Shown here in pieces: positions 1-8,702 of a DNA stretch of 64,000 nt. The notes under the pieces were generated by a model. That model saw nothing but the letters and a program-made list of their open reading frames with translations, did no database searches and was not told where the DNA came from. How positions within the stretch are numbered: position 1 is the first letter of the stretch; every line of letters starts with the position of its first letter. The stretch is from G965215055 sp965242685 (GTDB taxonomy: Bacteria > Pseudomonadota > Gammaproteobacteria > UBA4575), in the NCBI GenBank assembly GCA_965242685.1, contig OZ251487.1, forward strand, positions 1,178,001-1,242,000. The letters run 5' to 3'. A program made the translations under genes and the position numbers.

Positions 1-1478
1 TCAAAAAAGAGCGCAACCTCGACGGTACGGGGCAGGCAGAGATCGAGATCAACGGCGAAAAAACCACGCTGACGGACGGCGCCGTAGTCATCGCCGCCAT
101 CACCTCATGCACCAACACCTCCAACCCAAGCGTAATGCTGGGGGCGGGTCTGGTAGCCAGAAAAGCCGTGCAACTCGGCCTCAAGACAAAGCCGTGGGTA
201 AAAACCTCTCTCGCCCCCGGCTCAAAGGTGGTTACCGAATACCTAAAAAATGCCGGCGTGATGGACGATCTTATCAAACTCGGTTTCCACAACGTCGGCT
301 ACGGCTGTACGACATGTATCGGCAACTCGGGGCCGCTGCCGGCGGCGGTCGCCGAGGCGATCAAAGAAAACAACCTGATCACCACTTCGGTACTCTCCGG
401 CAATCGCAACTTTGAAGGGCGGGTACACGCCCTGGTGCGCATGAACTACCTCGCCTCACCGCCACTGGTGGTGGCGTATGCCATCGCCGGCACCATGAAC
501 ATCGACGTATACAACGAGCCTATCGCCCACGACCGAAATAACGATCCGGTATACCTAAAAGACCTCTGGCCAAGTCAGCAAGAGATCACCACCATCGTGG
601 CCGACTTCCTGTCCACGGAACAATACGTCCGCTCCTACGACGACGTATTCGGTGGCGAAAGCAACTGGAACGATTTGCAAGCCGATCAAAGCAAACTCTT
701 CGCCTGGCATGACTCCACCTACATCGCCAACCCCCCCTATTTCAACGACATGACGATGGCCGTTGAAGACGTGACCGACATCAAGGGCGCGCGAGTACTG
801 GCCTACTTGGGCGATTCGGTGACCACCGACCACATCTCGCCGGCCGGCGCCATCGCGGCGGACAGCCCGGCCGGCAAATACCTGCAACAAAAGGGTGTGC
901 CTCAGACAGACTTCAACTCCTACGGCTCAAGGCGCGGCAACCACGAAGTCATGATGCGCGGCACCTTCGCCAACATACGTTTGCGCAACAAGCTGGCACC
1001 GGGCACCGAGGGCGGAGTGACCGTTCACATCCCCGGCGGCGAGCAGACCTCTATTTACGATGCCGCCATGCGCTACAAGCAAGAAGGCATCCCCACCCTC
1101 ATCCTTGCCGGCAAGGAATACGGTTCCGGTTCATCGCGCGACTGGGCCGCCAAGGGGCCGCGTCTGCTGGGCGTGCGCGCCGTCATTGCGGAAAGCTACG
1201 AACGCATCCATCGCTCCAACCTCGTCGGCATGGGCGTGCTACCGTTGCAATACAAACCGGGAGACTGTGCCGAAACCTTAGGCTTAAACGGCAGGGAAAC
1301 CTACCGCATCACCGGACTGCAAAACGGCGCGGCCCGGACGGTAACCGTAACCGCCGTCGATGAGGCGGGCGACAAAAAATCATTTGAAGTGATCGTCCGC
1401 ATTGACACCCCGCAAGAGATCAAATACTACCAAAACGGCGGCATCCTCCCCTACGTACTACGACAACTGGCCGCCTAA
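1..1478 (+). CDS. acnA: Aconitate hydratase A, 3' part (5' end outside window)
   Basis: Aconitase interconverts citrate and isocitrate in the TCA cycle using a [4Fe-4S] cluster. The frame is open from base 3, so the gene begins before the window; about 490 C-terminal residues are visible. Two of the cluster-ligand regions are present: ITSCTNTSN near bases 100-125, and YGCTTCIGNSGPL near bases 300-335. The C-terminal swivel domain follows, with the substrate-binding stretch GSGSSRDWAAKGP near bases 1123-1160. This arrangement matches the AcnA/IRP1 type rather than AcnB, in which the swivel domain is N-terminal. It ends with TAA 22 bases before the convergent outer membrane protein gene. fumC and mdh lie within 10 kb, so several TCA genes cluster here. 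Identification is firm. Confidence 0.95.
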   Translation, partial: KKERNLDGTGQAEIEINGEKTTLTDGAVVIAAITSCTNTSNPSVMLGAGLVARKAVQLGLKTKPWVKTSLAPGSKVVTEYLKNAGVMDDLIKLGFHNVGYGCTTCIGNSGPLPAAVAEAIKENNLITTSVLSGNRNFEGRVHALVRMNYLASPPLVVAYAIAGTMNIDVYNEPIAHDRNNDPVYLKDLWPSQQEITTIVADFLSTEQYVRSYDDVFGGESNWNDLQADQSKLFAWHDSTYIANPPYFNDMTMAVEDVTDIKGARVLAYLGDSVTTDHISPAGAIAADSPAGKYLQQKGVPQTDFNSYGSRRGNHEVMMRGTFANIRLRNKLAPGTEGGVTVHIPGGEQTSIYDAAMRYKQEGIPTLILAGKEYGSGSSRDWAAKGPRLLGVRAVIAESYERIHRSNLVGMGVLPLQYKPGDCAETLGLNGRETYRITGLQNGAARTVTVTAVDEAGDKKSFEVIVRIDTPQEIKYYQNGGILPYVLRQLAA

Positions 1479-1500
1479 AAGCGACACGTAACGCGCGCAC

Positions 1501-2778
1501 TCAAAACCGCAGCGTAACCCCGCCAAGCAGGCTGTGTAAGGGGTCGTCTATCACGCTATCGGTGCCGGCATAATTGTATTCGGCGCGCAACCACACGCGC
1601 TCGGTCAAGGCATATTCCGCACCCACCCCAAGCAAAGCGCCGGTGTCGCTTACGTCTTCGGTCAATTCAATGTCTCTGGCGGGAAACTGAATTTGTCTAT
1701 CACCTACATCGGCCCTGTCAAATTCAGCATCCGTTCTGCCGTCAATCTCGCTGTAGTGGATGCCGCCCTTAACAAACAGGATCGTGCGCGCCGTCGGTTG
1801 CATGCGTCCCAATGCCGCCAGGTAAAGGTTATAGCCCTCTATGTCGGCGCGGCCGCGCGATGAGCCGATGTGCCTTGATGTGCTACGCTCGAAGATCTTG
1901 TGAAATCCCGCCTCAATGGCAAGGTTCGGGTTGATCAAGAAACCGGCATAGGCGCCCGCCGTCACGCCGTCCGCGTTGTCCAGCCGAACCGCGTCGCCGA
2001 TCCCGGGAAGCTGCGTGGACCCGGCCACGAACCCGACGTATTCATTGCCCGTATGCACGCCGCCGCGCTTGCGGTCGGAACTGCGCACCGTTACGCCCCC
2101 AAGGAAGGTATGCAACGGTTTGCTGTGCGTCTCGGCGTACATGTATTCGGCACGCAGCGACACGCGTTCGGTTAGGCCGTATTCCGCCCCCGCTCCCACC
2201 ATCAGATCCCAACCTTTTTCTTTCCCCACGTAATTCAGGTTTGCAAGCCCCTCTTGCATCCCTACGGGATATATAGCCGTTTGATCGGGGTGTCCCTTAC
2301 TCACAATATGGGTTTCGTTATAGTGAACCCCCGCTTTTACAAACAGGGAAATGCGCTCGGTTGCCCGCATTCGTCCCACGCCCGCCAAATAAAGATTGTA
2401 GCCTTCAATATCGCCATTTATTTCAAAATCGGGAAGCAACCCGCCGGGAAGAGCGATATTTTGCTTGACGTCGTGTCTAAACAGTTTATGAAATCCGCCT
2501 TCGATGGCAAAGTTCGGGGTGAAGTGATAGCCGGCATATACGCCCGCCGTCACCTCGTCTGAATTTTCCGCAGTTTTACCGACCCCCCCATTGTTTGATT
2601 TTGCAGCGTATCCTTTTTCAATATGGGTAGTCCCGGCAACGACGCCGACATAGCCGTCGCCGACCCACCGCGCCTCGTCCGCACGAGCGGCCTGACCGAG
2701 TACAGCCACAAACAGCACCCCCATCAAAGGCAATAAAAAGTTATGAAACAGGTGCCGGCGCATGGTTTTTTCAGTCAT
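1501..2778 (-). CDS. Outer membrane protein with two tandem OmpA-like beta-barrel domains
   Basis: A 425-residue exported protein. The N-terminus is basic then hydrophobic and ends in QAARADEA, a good signal peptidase I site near residue 33. The mature part holds two similar barrel units. Unit 1 has TAGVYAGYHFTPNFAIEGGFHK, then YNLYLAGVGRM and LFVKAGVHY. Unit 2 has TAGAYAGFLINPNLAIEAGFHK, then YNLYLAALGRM and LFVKGGIHY. Each ends with ERVSLRAEYMYA or ERVWLRAEYNYA and LGGVTxR, and the last residue is Phe, as usual for outer membrane proteins. The unit resembles the eight-stranded OmpA/OmpX-like barrel (porin-like OMP_b-brl), so this looks like an internal gene duplication. Its physiological role cannot be told from the sequence. 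It is convergent with acnA, and its upstream region abuts methyltransferase cassette 1. Confidence 0.75.
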   Translation of the reverse strand: MTEKTMRRHLFHNFLLPLMGVLFVAVLGQAARADEARWVGDGYVGVVAGTTHIEKGYAAKSNNGGVGKTAENSDEVTAGVYAGYHFTPNFAIEGGFHKLFRHDVKQNIALPGGLLPDFEINGDIEGYNLYLAGVGRMRATERISLFVKAGVHYNETHIVSKGHPDQTAIYPVGMQEGLANLNYVGKEKGWDLMVGAGAEYGLTERVSLRAEYMYAETHSKPLHTFLGGVTVRSSDRKRGGVHTGNEYVGFVAGSTQLPGIGDAVRLDNADGVTAGAYAGFLINPNLAIEAGFHKIFERSTSRHIGSSRGRADIEGYNLYLAALGRMQPTARTILFVKGGIHYSEIDGRTDAEFDRADVGDRQIQFPARDIELTEDVSDTGALLGVGAEYALTERVWLRAEYNYAGTDSVIDDPLHSLLGGVTLRF

Positions 2779-2867
2779 TGCTCTGCCTCAAGATATTCTG
2801 TTAAGGGTGAAAGTATGCCCCTTAAAGGCTAAAGTATACCCTATCCTACCCAACCACCAAAAAGTAT

Positions 2868-2889
2868 GGGAATTATGTAGCAAAATCCA
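2868..2889 (+). repeat. Terminal inverted repeat, distal end of cassette 1
   Basis: 22 bp starting GGGAATTATG, an exact reverse complement of 4536-4557. The similarity does not continue into the flanks, which places the element boundary at the GGG. Confidence 0.8.
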
Positions 2890-2916
2890 CGGGGTTTCTT
2901 ATTGCCGTACCCGCTT

Positions 2917-3669
2917 TCATTCCTGGTTCAGTTCCTGCCGGCAAGTTTTGCTCTGCGGCGATCCGTCTAATTTTAATTGGGGCTGTTCTATCTCCTTGTA
3001 GTTCTCAATCTCGTCAATGATGGCTTGCAACTCTGCCTTGACCCATTCATGTTTATTTTCAAACTTCTCATGGATGTGGGTCTCCGTTTCCCTGAATAAC
3101 GGGGTTTCAAACGTGTATTCAATTTTGTACTGCCGGTCGAGGTCGGACGTTTGATAGGAACTTAGACGCGCTTCCGGATCTTTTGCAATGCCGACTTTAT
3201 ACCAGCCCTGAAAAATCGGATACGAGATAACGTACACAAATTTCTTCTCTCGATAGTCCGCGCCTTGATCCGTCCGTTTCGGTGGATCCGTCTGAAAGTG
3301 AATCTGGTTTTTAGACCCAAACCAATAGCTCGGGTCGGCCACTTCTTTGGTCAATCGTTGCTTAACGAGTTCATACGCTTTTATTGATGTATCAATGCCG
3401 ATCCAATGCCGGTTCAAAACTTCGGCCGCCACGCAGGTCGTGGCGCACCCGCAGAACGGGTCAAGCACTATGTCGCCCTCGTTGCTGGAGGCTTGGATGA
3501 TGCGCCGGAGAAGTTTCAATGGCTTTTGGGTCGGGTAGCCGGTGCGGTCCTTGGCTTGGGAGGAAACCGGCGGTATATCATCCCACAGATTGGAGGGAAC
3601 TTGCCCGTTCGTTCCCGCCAAATAACGTTTGAGGCTGGGCACCCCCCCCCCCCCCTCGCTTTTGGCCAA
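2917..3669 (-). CDS. DNA methyltransferase copy 1, C-terminal part: motif I and GIY-YIG-like domain (frame-shifted by poly-G)
   Basis: This is the 3' frame of the gene that begins at 4493. It opens in the poly-G tract and reads VPSLKRYLAG, then TGYPTQKPL and the AdoMet-binding motif DPFCGCATT, as in beta-class N6-adenine/N4-cytosine methyltransferases. A second domain of about 90 residues follows: FVYVIS, YKVGIAKD, RLSSYQTS and ETETHIHEKF. That pattern fits the GIY-YIG superfamily (T5orf172/MUG113 type), with the two tyrosine-bearing strands, the Arg and the Glu all present. The tail after it is longer than in copy 2. With 15 or 12 G instead of 14 the two frames join into a protein of about 525 residues (G15). 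Whether the C-terminal domain cuts DNA is inference. Confidence 0.75.
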   Translation of the reverse strand: MAKSEGGGGVPSLKRYLAGTNGQVPSNLWDDIPPVSSQAKDRTGYPTQKPLKLLRRIIQASSNEGDIVLDPFCGCATTCVAAEVLNRHWIGIDTSIKAYELVKQRLTKEVADPSYWFGSKNQIHFQTDPPKRTDQGADYREKKFVYVISYPIFQGWYKVGIAKDPEARLSSYQTSDLDRQYKIEYTFETPLFRETETHIHEKFENKHEWVKAELQAIIDEIENYKEIEQPQLKLDGSPQSKTCRQELNQE

Positions 3670-4493
3670 TGTATCATATCGGCCTCATCCAGCGCATCCA
3701 GGCGATCCAACAAAGATTCGATTGCCCGGTACCCGGGAATGATATGTTCTTCGATCCATTTGGCGTAACGGCCTTTCAGCGGTACCGACCAACACCTTCC
3801 GGCCGCCCCCGGGTCAACGCCTCTCCAGGCCCGACCGCTTAAGCCCCGCGCGGTTCCTGGGCCCGTCAAATCACTAGTCCGATAGCGCCCGCGGGCGTCT
3901 TTTTGCGTGTAGTGTTTGGACACATACGCATCACGCAAAGGGGTTCGAATCGCATCGGTGTTTAGGGTGGTGTTGCCATAAAACAAGAGCACATCCCTAA
4001 CCATTCCGAAGTTTCTGCTGTCATTGTGGGCGGAGGTGCGTTTCCATGTAATCTCGTTCCTAAAGTTTTCCTCTCCAAAGATGCAATCCATCGTGGTTTT
4101 TAGGTAATGGCTCATGGTGAGGTCGCAATGCAGGTAGATGCTCCCCGTGGGCGTAAGTACGCGGCGGCATTCCAAGAGGCGAATAGCCATATACGCCAGG
4201 TAGGCGAAGTTGTAAGGCTTGCCGATCCCCTCTATGCCCTTGAGGTAACGATAAAGATCGCTCTGATCTTCCTCAAGGGTCTGTAGCCACTCTTTCTTTA
4301 GATCCTTCTCCGTGAAAATATCCTTGAAACTGGCGCCTTCGGCACTGCTGCCGATGGGGGCGGTAAACTCCTTATTCTTATTGAAGGGCGGATCCAGGTA
4401 GATCAAGTCGATACACTCCGAATTGATCCCCCGCATAATATCCAGGTTGTCATCACAGAAAATGGTTCGGTTCTTTACATTGCATTCAGTCAT
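3516..4493 (-). CDS. DNA methyltransferase copy 1, N-terminal part (phase OFF)
   Basis: This is the 5' frame of a beta-type DNA methyltransferase (motif IV before motif I). MTECNVKNRTIF is followed by the catalytic DLIYLDPPFNKNK, with DPPF near residue 34. The first ~150 residues are nearly identical to copy 2 at 9764. The middle third differs completely and contains GRAWRGVDPGAAGRCW and MIHWPK; this is the expected target-recognition region. The frame passes through a G14 tract (3642-3655 on the plus strand), continues as CPASNVIW and stops at 3516, so the AdoMet motif is lost. As assembled, the product would be inactive. The family motif WPKxGGxPxxKRY places the tract naturally in a conserved Gly-Gly turn. 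The start ATG is shared with copy 2. Confidence 0.8.
   Translation of the reverse strand: MTECNVKNRTIFCDDNLDIMRGINSECIDLIYLDPPFNKNKEFTAPIGSSAEGASFKDIFTEKDLKKEWLQTLEEDQSDLYRYLKGIEGIGKPYNFAYLAYMAIRLLECRRVLTPTGSIYLHCDLTMSHYLKTTMDCIFGEENFRNEITWKRTSAHNDSRNFGMVRDVLLFYGNTTLNTDAIRTPLRDAYVSKHYTQKDARGRYRTSDLTGPGTARGLSGRAWRGVDPGAAGRCWSVPLKGRYAKWIEEHIIPGYRAIESLLDRLDALDEADMIHWPKARGGGGCPASNVIWRERTGKFPPICGMIYRRFPPKPRTAPATRPKSH
3642..3655. repeat. C14 tract (G14 in the gene), phase-variation switch of methyltransferase 1
   Basis: Fourteen consecutive C on the plus strand. In the gene they are read as G between ARG and VPSLKRY. Frame arithmetic gives a continuous protein at 12 or 15 G and truncation at 13 or 14. 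Slipped-strand mispairing of such a tract is the established mechanism for phase-variable mod genes. Confidence 0.85.
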
Positions 4494-4535
4494 TTATTCG
4501 TCCATCTATTCATCGCGAGACAAATGTGTAGAGGA

Positions 4536-4557
4536 TGGATTTTGCTACATAATTCCC
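4536..4557 (-). repeat. Terminal inverted repeat, promoter-proximal end of cassette 1
   Basis: Exact reverse complement of 2868-2889. The stretch from here to the methyltransferase ATG at 4493 is nearly identical to 9701-9763 upstream of copy 2, so the end and the promoter/leader region travel together. Confidence 0.8.
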
Positions 4558-4596
4558 AAACATAACTACAATCAACCCCCGATGAAATATCATCGG

Positions 4597-5988
4597 CTAT
4601 GCCTCCTGAATCCCTCCCTTCGTCAAACGTGTCGGGTCAAGCAGGGCTTGTAACTGCTCATCGCTCAAGTCGGTCATTTCCTTTGCCACCTCAAAGACGG
4701 GACGCCCGGAAAGATACGCCTGCTTGGTGATCGCCGCACCCTTTTCGTAACCGATGACCCGATTCAACGCCGTGACAAGGATCGGATTCCTTGCCAACAC
4801 CTCTTTCAGGGCGTCTTCATTCACCTTGAAACCCGCAACGGCCTTGTCGGCCAGCACCCGACCGGAGTTCGCCAGCAGTTCGATACTCTGCAATAGATTG
4901 TAGGCGATCACCGGCAACATGACGTTCAACTGAAAATTGCCGGACTGTCCGGCCAAGGTGATCGTGGTATCGTTGCCGATCACTTGTGCGCATACCATCG
5001 TAACCGCCTCGGGTATCACCGGATTCACCTTGCCCGGCATGATGCTGCTGCCCGGTTGCAGTGCCGGCAACGTGATCTCGCCCAGGCCGGCCAAGGGGCC
5101 GGAATTCATCCATCTCAGGTCGTTGGCAATCTTCATCAACGCCACCGCAAGCGTCTTCAACTGTCCGCTCATCTCAACGGCGGCATCCTGACAACTCAGC
5201 CCCTCAAACTTGTCGGGTTTTGACTCAAACGGAAACTCCGTCAACGAGGCAAGCTGCCCGGCAACCAAGTCGCCAAACCTTGCATCGGCGTTAATCCCGC
5301 TGCCCACCGCCGTGCCGCCCTGTGCAAGCTGGCGCAGACGCGTCAATGCGTGATCGAGGCGCTGCATTGCGTATTCAATCTGCCGTGCCCAGCCTTCAAG
5401 CTCTTGGGCGAGGGTCACCGGCATCGCATCCATCAGGTGGGTGCGCCCGGTCTTGACGTGCCGCCGGCTCTGTTCGGCCTTGTCTTTCAACGCCTTGCAA
5501 AGGTGCGCCAGCGCCGGCTTCAACTCTCTTTCAATCTCTAGACAGGCGCTCACGTGGATCGCCGTCGGAATGACATCATTGGAACTCTGGCTCATGTTTA
5601 CGTGATCGTTCGGGTGCACGTCTTCATCGCTTGACGAGTCCGCAAGGTGGGCGATAACCTCGTTCACATTCATGTTCGTGCTGGTGCCCGAGCCGGTCTG
5701 AAAAACGTCAACCGGAAAGTGTTCGTCATATTCTCCGCGCGCCACGCTCATCGACGCCTCCCTGACCGCCGTTGCAATATCTTCGGCCAGTAACCCCAGT
5801 TCAAAATTGGCATTTGCGCAGGCCGCCTTGATAAAGCCCAAGGCATGGATGAACGGCGCCGGCATGGGCAGCCCGCTGATAGGGAAATTATCAACGGCAC
5901 GCTGCGTCTGTGCCCCATACAAAGCCTCGACGGGGACCTTAAGCGTCCCCATGCTGTCATGTTCAATACGGTATTTTGAATCACTCAT
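4597..5988 (-). CDS. fumC: Fumarate hydratase class II
   Basis: 463 residues, the normal length for the iron-independent tetrameric fumarase that hydrates fumarate to malate. Family landmarks in order are GSGTSTNMNVNEV near residue 98, HPNDHVNMSQSSND near 126, GRTHLMDAMPV near 182, and the superfamily signature GSSIMPGKVNPV near 316. The GSSxMPxKxN loop carries the catalytic Ser. Class II fumarase is distinguished from the related aspartase by overall similarity and by TCA neighbours (acnA, mdh). It is divergent from purB, a member of the same superfamily, across 112 bp. Its 3' end lies 39 bp from methyltransferase cassette 1. Confidence 0.95.
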   Translation of the reverse strand: MSDSKYRIEHDSMGTLKVPVEALYGAQTQRAVDNFPISGLPMPAPFIHALGFIKAACANANFELGLLAEDIATAVREASMSVARGEYDEHFPVDVFQTGSGTSTNMNVNEVIAHLADSSSDEDVHPNDHVNMSQSSNDVIPTAIHVSACLEIERELKPALAHLCKALKDKAEQSRRHVKTGRTHLMDAMPVTLAQELEGWARQIEYAMQRLDHALTRLRQLAQGGTAVGSGINADARFGDLVAGQLASLTEFPFESKPDKFEGLSCQDAAVEMSGQLKTLAVALMKIANDLRWMNSGPLAGLGEITLPALQPGSSIMPGKVNPVIPEAVTMVCAQVIGNDTTITLAGQSGNFQLNVMLPVIAYNLLQSIELLANSGRVLADKAVAGFKVNEDALKEVLARNPILVTALNRVIGYEKGAAITKQAYLSGRPVFEVAKEMTDLSDEQLQALLDPTRLTKGGIQEA

Positions 5989-6065
5989 CGTTTTGCTCGG
6001 TTGTCGTCCGGACGGGTTATCCCCCGTGCCCGCACAATTAAACGGTCACTCGTAAAGCACTGTAG

Positions 6066-6071
6066 TATAAT
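6066..6071 (+). promoter_or_regulatory. Candidate -10 box of purB
   Basis: A consensus TATAAT lies 29 bases before the purB ATG, in the divergent fumC-purB gap. No good -35 hexamer is visible 16-18 bases upstream, so this is a suggestion only. Confidence 0.4.
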
Positions 6072-6100
6072 AAGCAATCATACCGCTTACTAATGGATTT

Positions 6101-7483
6101 ATGTCCGGGCAAATAAAACGTATCGATCCGCTTACCGCCATCTCCCCCGTTGACGGTCGTTACGTAAACCACACCGAAGGCCTGCAAACCATCGCCAGCG
6201 AATACGGCCTGATCAAATATCGCGTAACCATTGAAATACATTGGCTGAAGGTACTTACCGAACACCCCGACATCCCCGAGGCGCCCGCATTATCGCCCGC
6301 CGCCAATGCGCGGCTGGATCAAATCGTCGCCGATTTCAGCGTTGCCGAGGCGCAACGGATCAAGGACATCGAGGCAACCACCAACCACGACGTCAAGGCG
6401 GTCGAATACTACCTAAAAGAAAAGATCGCCGCGCATGAGGAACTGCGTAATGTATCCGAATTCATTCACTTTGCCTGTACCTCTTGGGACATCAACAATC
6501 TCGCCTATGGACTCATGTTGCGCGACATGCGCGATGACATACTGCTGCCGAGCATCAACAAGATAACCGAACAACTAAAGCAGTTTGCGCACCGCTACGC
6601 GGATGCCGCCATGCTGTCGCGCACCCACGGCCAGGCCGCCTCTCCCACCACCATGGGCAAAGAGTTCGCCAACGTGCACGCGCGGCTACAGGGGCAGCTT
6701 GCAACGTTTGAGGCGATCAAACTGTTGGGCAAGATCAACGGCGCCGTCGGCAACTACAATGCGCACGTGGTGGCCTACCCCGATGTTGATTGGGAACGCG
6801 TCTCGGCGGCACTGATCGGCGCGCTTGGGCTGGAGATCAACCGCTATACCACACAGATCGAACCCTATGATTACGTTGCGGAATATAGCGATGCGCTATG
6901 CAGGATCGGCACGCTCCTCATCGATCTTTGTAGAGACGTATGGGCGTACATCGCAATCGGCTACTTCAAACAGAAGATCGTCGCCACGGAGACCGGCTCC
7001 TCCACCATGCCGCACAAGGTCAACCCCATCGACTTCGAAAATGCCGAGGGCAACTTCGGCGTAGCCAATGCCCTGCTCAAACACTTTTCCGAAAAGCTGC
7101 CCGTCTCGCGCTGGCAGCGGGACTTAAGCGATTCTACAGTATTGCGCAACCTCGGCGTCGCTGTGGCACATTGCGAAATAGGCTATCGATCACTGCTCAA
7201 GGGATTGTCCAAACTGGAAATTGACAACCGCCGTCTCACACAAGACCTGCAAGAAAACATCCAGGTACTTGCCGAGCCGATCCAGACCGTAATGCGCAAA
7301 TACAACGTCCCCGAGGCCTACGAAAAACTGAAGGCACTCACCCGCGGCAAACAGCCCGACAAAGAAACACTGGATGCCTTTATCGAGTCATTGGAACTGC
7401 CCGAACACGAGAAAAAAAACCTGACTTCCCTCACCGCATCCGGCTACATCGGCCTGGCAAAAAAACTGGCTGAAGACATATGA
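6101..7483 (+). CDS. purB: Adenylosuccinate lyase
   Basis: 460 residues. The enzyme cleaves SAICAR and adenylosuccinate with release of fumarate in purine synthesis. The N-terminus ALSPVDGRY-like motif (DPLTAISPVDGRYV) and the C-terminal signature GSSTMPHKVNPIDFEN near residue 295 identify the E. coli-type PurB. The His of SRTHGQAASPTTMGKE near residue 171 is the general acid region. The start ATG is preceded by a TATAAT at 6066. The zapE gene follows closely, and mdh overlaps zapE, so the three may be cotranscribed. Confidence 0.95.
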   Translation: MSGQIKRIDPLTAISPVDGRYVNHTEGLQTIASEYGLIKYRVTIEIHWLKVLTEHPDIPEAPALSPAANARLDQIVADFSVAEAQRIKDIEATTNHDVKAVEYYLKEKIAAHEELRNVSEFIHFACTSWDINNLAYGLMLRDMRDDILLPSINKITEQLKQFAHRYADAAMLSRTHGQAASPTTMGKEFANVHARLQGQLATFEAIKLLGKINGAVGNYNAHVVAYPDVDWERVSAALIGALGLEINRYTTQIEPYDYVAEYSDALCRIGTLLIDLCRDVWAYIAIGYFKQKIVATETGSSTMPHKVNPIDFENAEGNFGVANALLKHFSEKLPVSRWQRDLSDSTVLRNLGVAVAHCEIGYRSLLKGLSKLEIDNRRLTQDLQENIQVLAEPIQTVMRKYNVPEAYEKLKALTRGKQPDKETLDAFIESLELPEHEKKNLTSLTASGYIGLAKKLAEDI

Positions 7484-7556
7484 CTTGAAACCTGCACGGG
7501 TAGTTGTCACTGCCACGATTGCATACATTTCGAGTCAAGCACCTTCCCGAGCCGCA

Positions 7557-8702
7557 ATGATCGAATCAACATACAACGAACTGCTTAAAAAAAAGCAGTT
7601 GGTCAAAGACCCCCGCCAAAAAATGATCGTACAGGCACTGCAAACCCTGTATGACGCACTGGACGCCGCCGCTCCCTCCGGGAACTCAAACCTGCTGCGC
7701 CGCGCCATCAGACACTGGCCGAAAAGATCCAACAAGCGCAATCTCAAAGGCCTGTATATATGGGGGGGAGTGGGGCGCGGTAAAACGTTCTTGATGGACT
7801 TATTCTTCTCCAACCTACACGTCCAAAAAAAGCTGCGCCTACACTTTCATCACTTCATGGACGAGATCCATAACACGCTAAAGACCCACCGCAACAGACG
7901 CGACCCCCTCAAACCGGTTGCGCAAAAGTTCGCCGACAAGGCCGAAGTGCTGTGCCTGGATGAGTTCTTTGTCAACGACATCGGCGACGCCATGATACTT
8001 TCCGGCCTCCTCGAGGGGCTGTTTGCAAACGGCGTCACCTTGGTTACCACCTCAAACGTAGCACCCGATTCCCTGTACAAAAACGGCTTGCAGCGCGAAC
8101 GATTTCTACCCGCCATCAAGCTGTTGCGGGAACACACCAACGTGGTCAGGCTCGGCGGAGAAACGGATCACAGATTTGAATTCCTGCAAACCAGCGACGT
8201 ATACAACTCGCCGATCAATGCCTCATCGGAAGATTGGCTGGAACACAATTTTCTAAACCTCGCCACCCAGAGAAACGAGACCTCATGGGAAAAGATCAAG
8301 GTAAATGATCGCTATCTGCGCACCATACGCCACACCGACAGGATCGTATGGTTTGACTTCAAGGAAATTTGCGACGGCCCGCGCAGCACCTCCGACTACA
8401 TCGACCTGGCCAATCAATTCAACACCATCCTGATCTCACACGTACCCGTCTTCAGGGGCAAGGACGATCAGGCCAGAAGATTCATAAATCTTATAGACGA
8501 ACTCTATGATCGTAATGTAAAATTAATCCTGTCGGCGGAAGCCGAGCCGAACGAGTTGTATCAGGGCATAAGGTTACAGGATGAATTCAAACGCACGGCC
8601 AGCAGATTGATCGAAATGCAATCCCATCAATACCTGGAAAAACAGCACCGAATTACAACCACCGATCTCAATAATGAACGCCCACCAGTGAACACAACAT
8701 GA
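7557..8702 (+). CDS. zapE: Cell division protein ZapE (AFG1-like ATPase)
   Basis: A P-loop ATPase of the AFG1/ZapE family; in E. coli ZapE associates with the Z-ring during constriction. Walker A is GGVGRGKTF near residue 72, Walker B is VLCLDEFFVND near 130, and an Arg-rich C-terminal half follows, including FRGKDDQARRFINLIDELYD, typical of the family. I chose the ATG at 7557 (381 aa, IESTYNELL), which fits the family's N-terminus. The same frame stays open upstream to a TTG at 7485, which would add 24 unconserved-looking residues. A run of seven G encodes the P-loop glycines and is too short to suggest phase variation. The gene overlaps mdh by four bases (ATGA). Confidence 0.88.
   Translation: MIESTYNELLKKKQLVKDPRQKMIVQALQTLYDALDAAAPSGNSNLLRRAIRHWPKRSNKRNLKGLYIWGGVGRGKTFLMDLFFSNLHVQKKLRLHFHHFMDEIHNTLKTHRNRRDPLKPVAQKFADKAEVLCLDEFFVNDIGDAMILSGLLEGLFANGVTLVTTSNVAPDSLYKNGLQRERFLPAIKLLREHTNVVRLGGETDHRFEFLQTSDVYNSPINASSEDWLEHNFLNLATQRNETSWEKIKVNDRYLRTIRHTDRIVWFDFKEICDGPRSTSDYIDLANQFNTILISHVPVFRGKDDQARRFINLIDELYDRNVKLILSAEAEPNELYQGIRLQDEFKRTASRLIEMQSHQYLEKQHRITTTDLNNERPPVNTT

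Larger units (their letters stand above)
2868..4557 (-). mobile_element. Methyltransferase cassette 1, bounded by terminal inverted repeats
   Basis: A 1.69-kb unit between the outer membrane protein gene and fumC. It is bounded by a perfect 22-bp inverted repeat: 2868-2889 (GGGAATTATGTAGC, continuing AAAATCCA) and its reverse complement at 4536-4557. The only gene inside is the phase-variable methyltransferase. No transposase or recombinase is present. A second cassette with the same ends and the same ~75-bp upstream segment lies at 9701-11185 in the opposite orientation. The shared ends and 5' segment are seen directly; mobility by a transposase acting in trans is inference. I see no convincing target-site duplication: the flanking octamers aaaagtat and aaacataa match at only 5 of 8 positions. 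Confidence 0.7.

Noticed and set aside
7762..7768. Seven-G run in zapE
   Set aside because: It encodes the P-loop glycines and is far shorter than the tracts that look variable.
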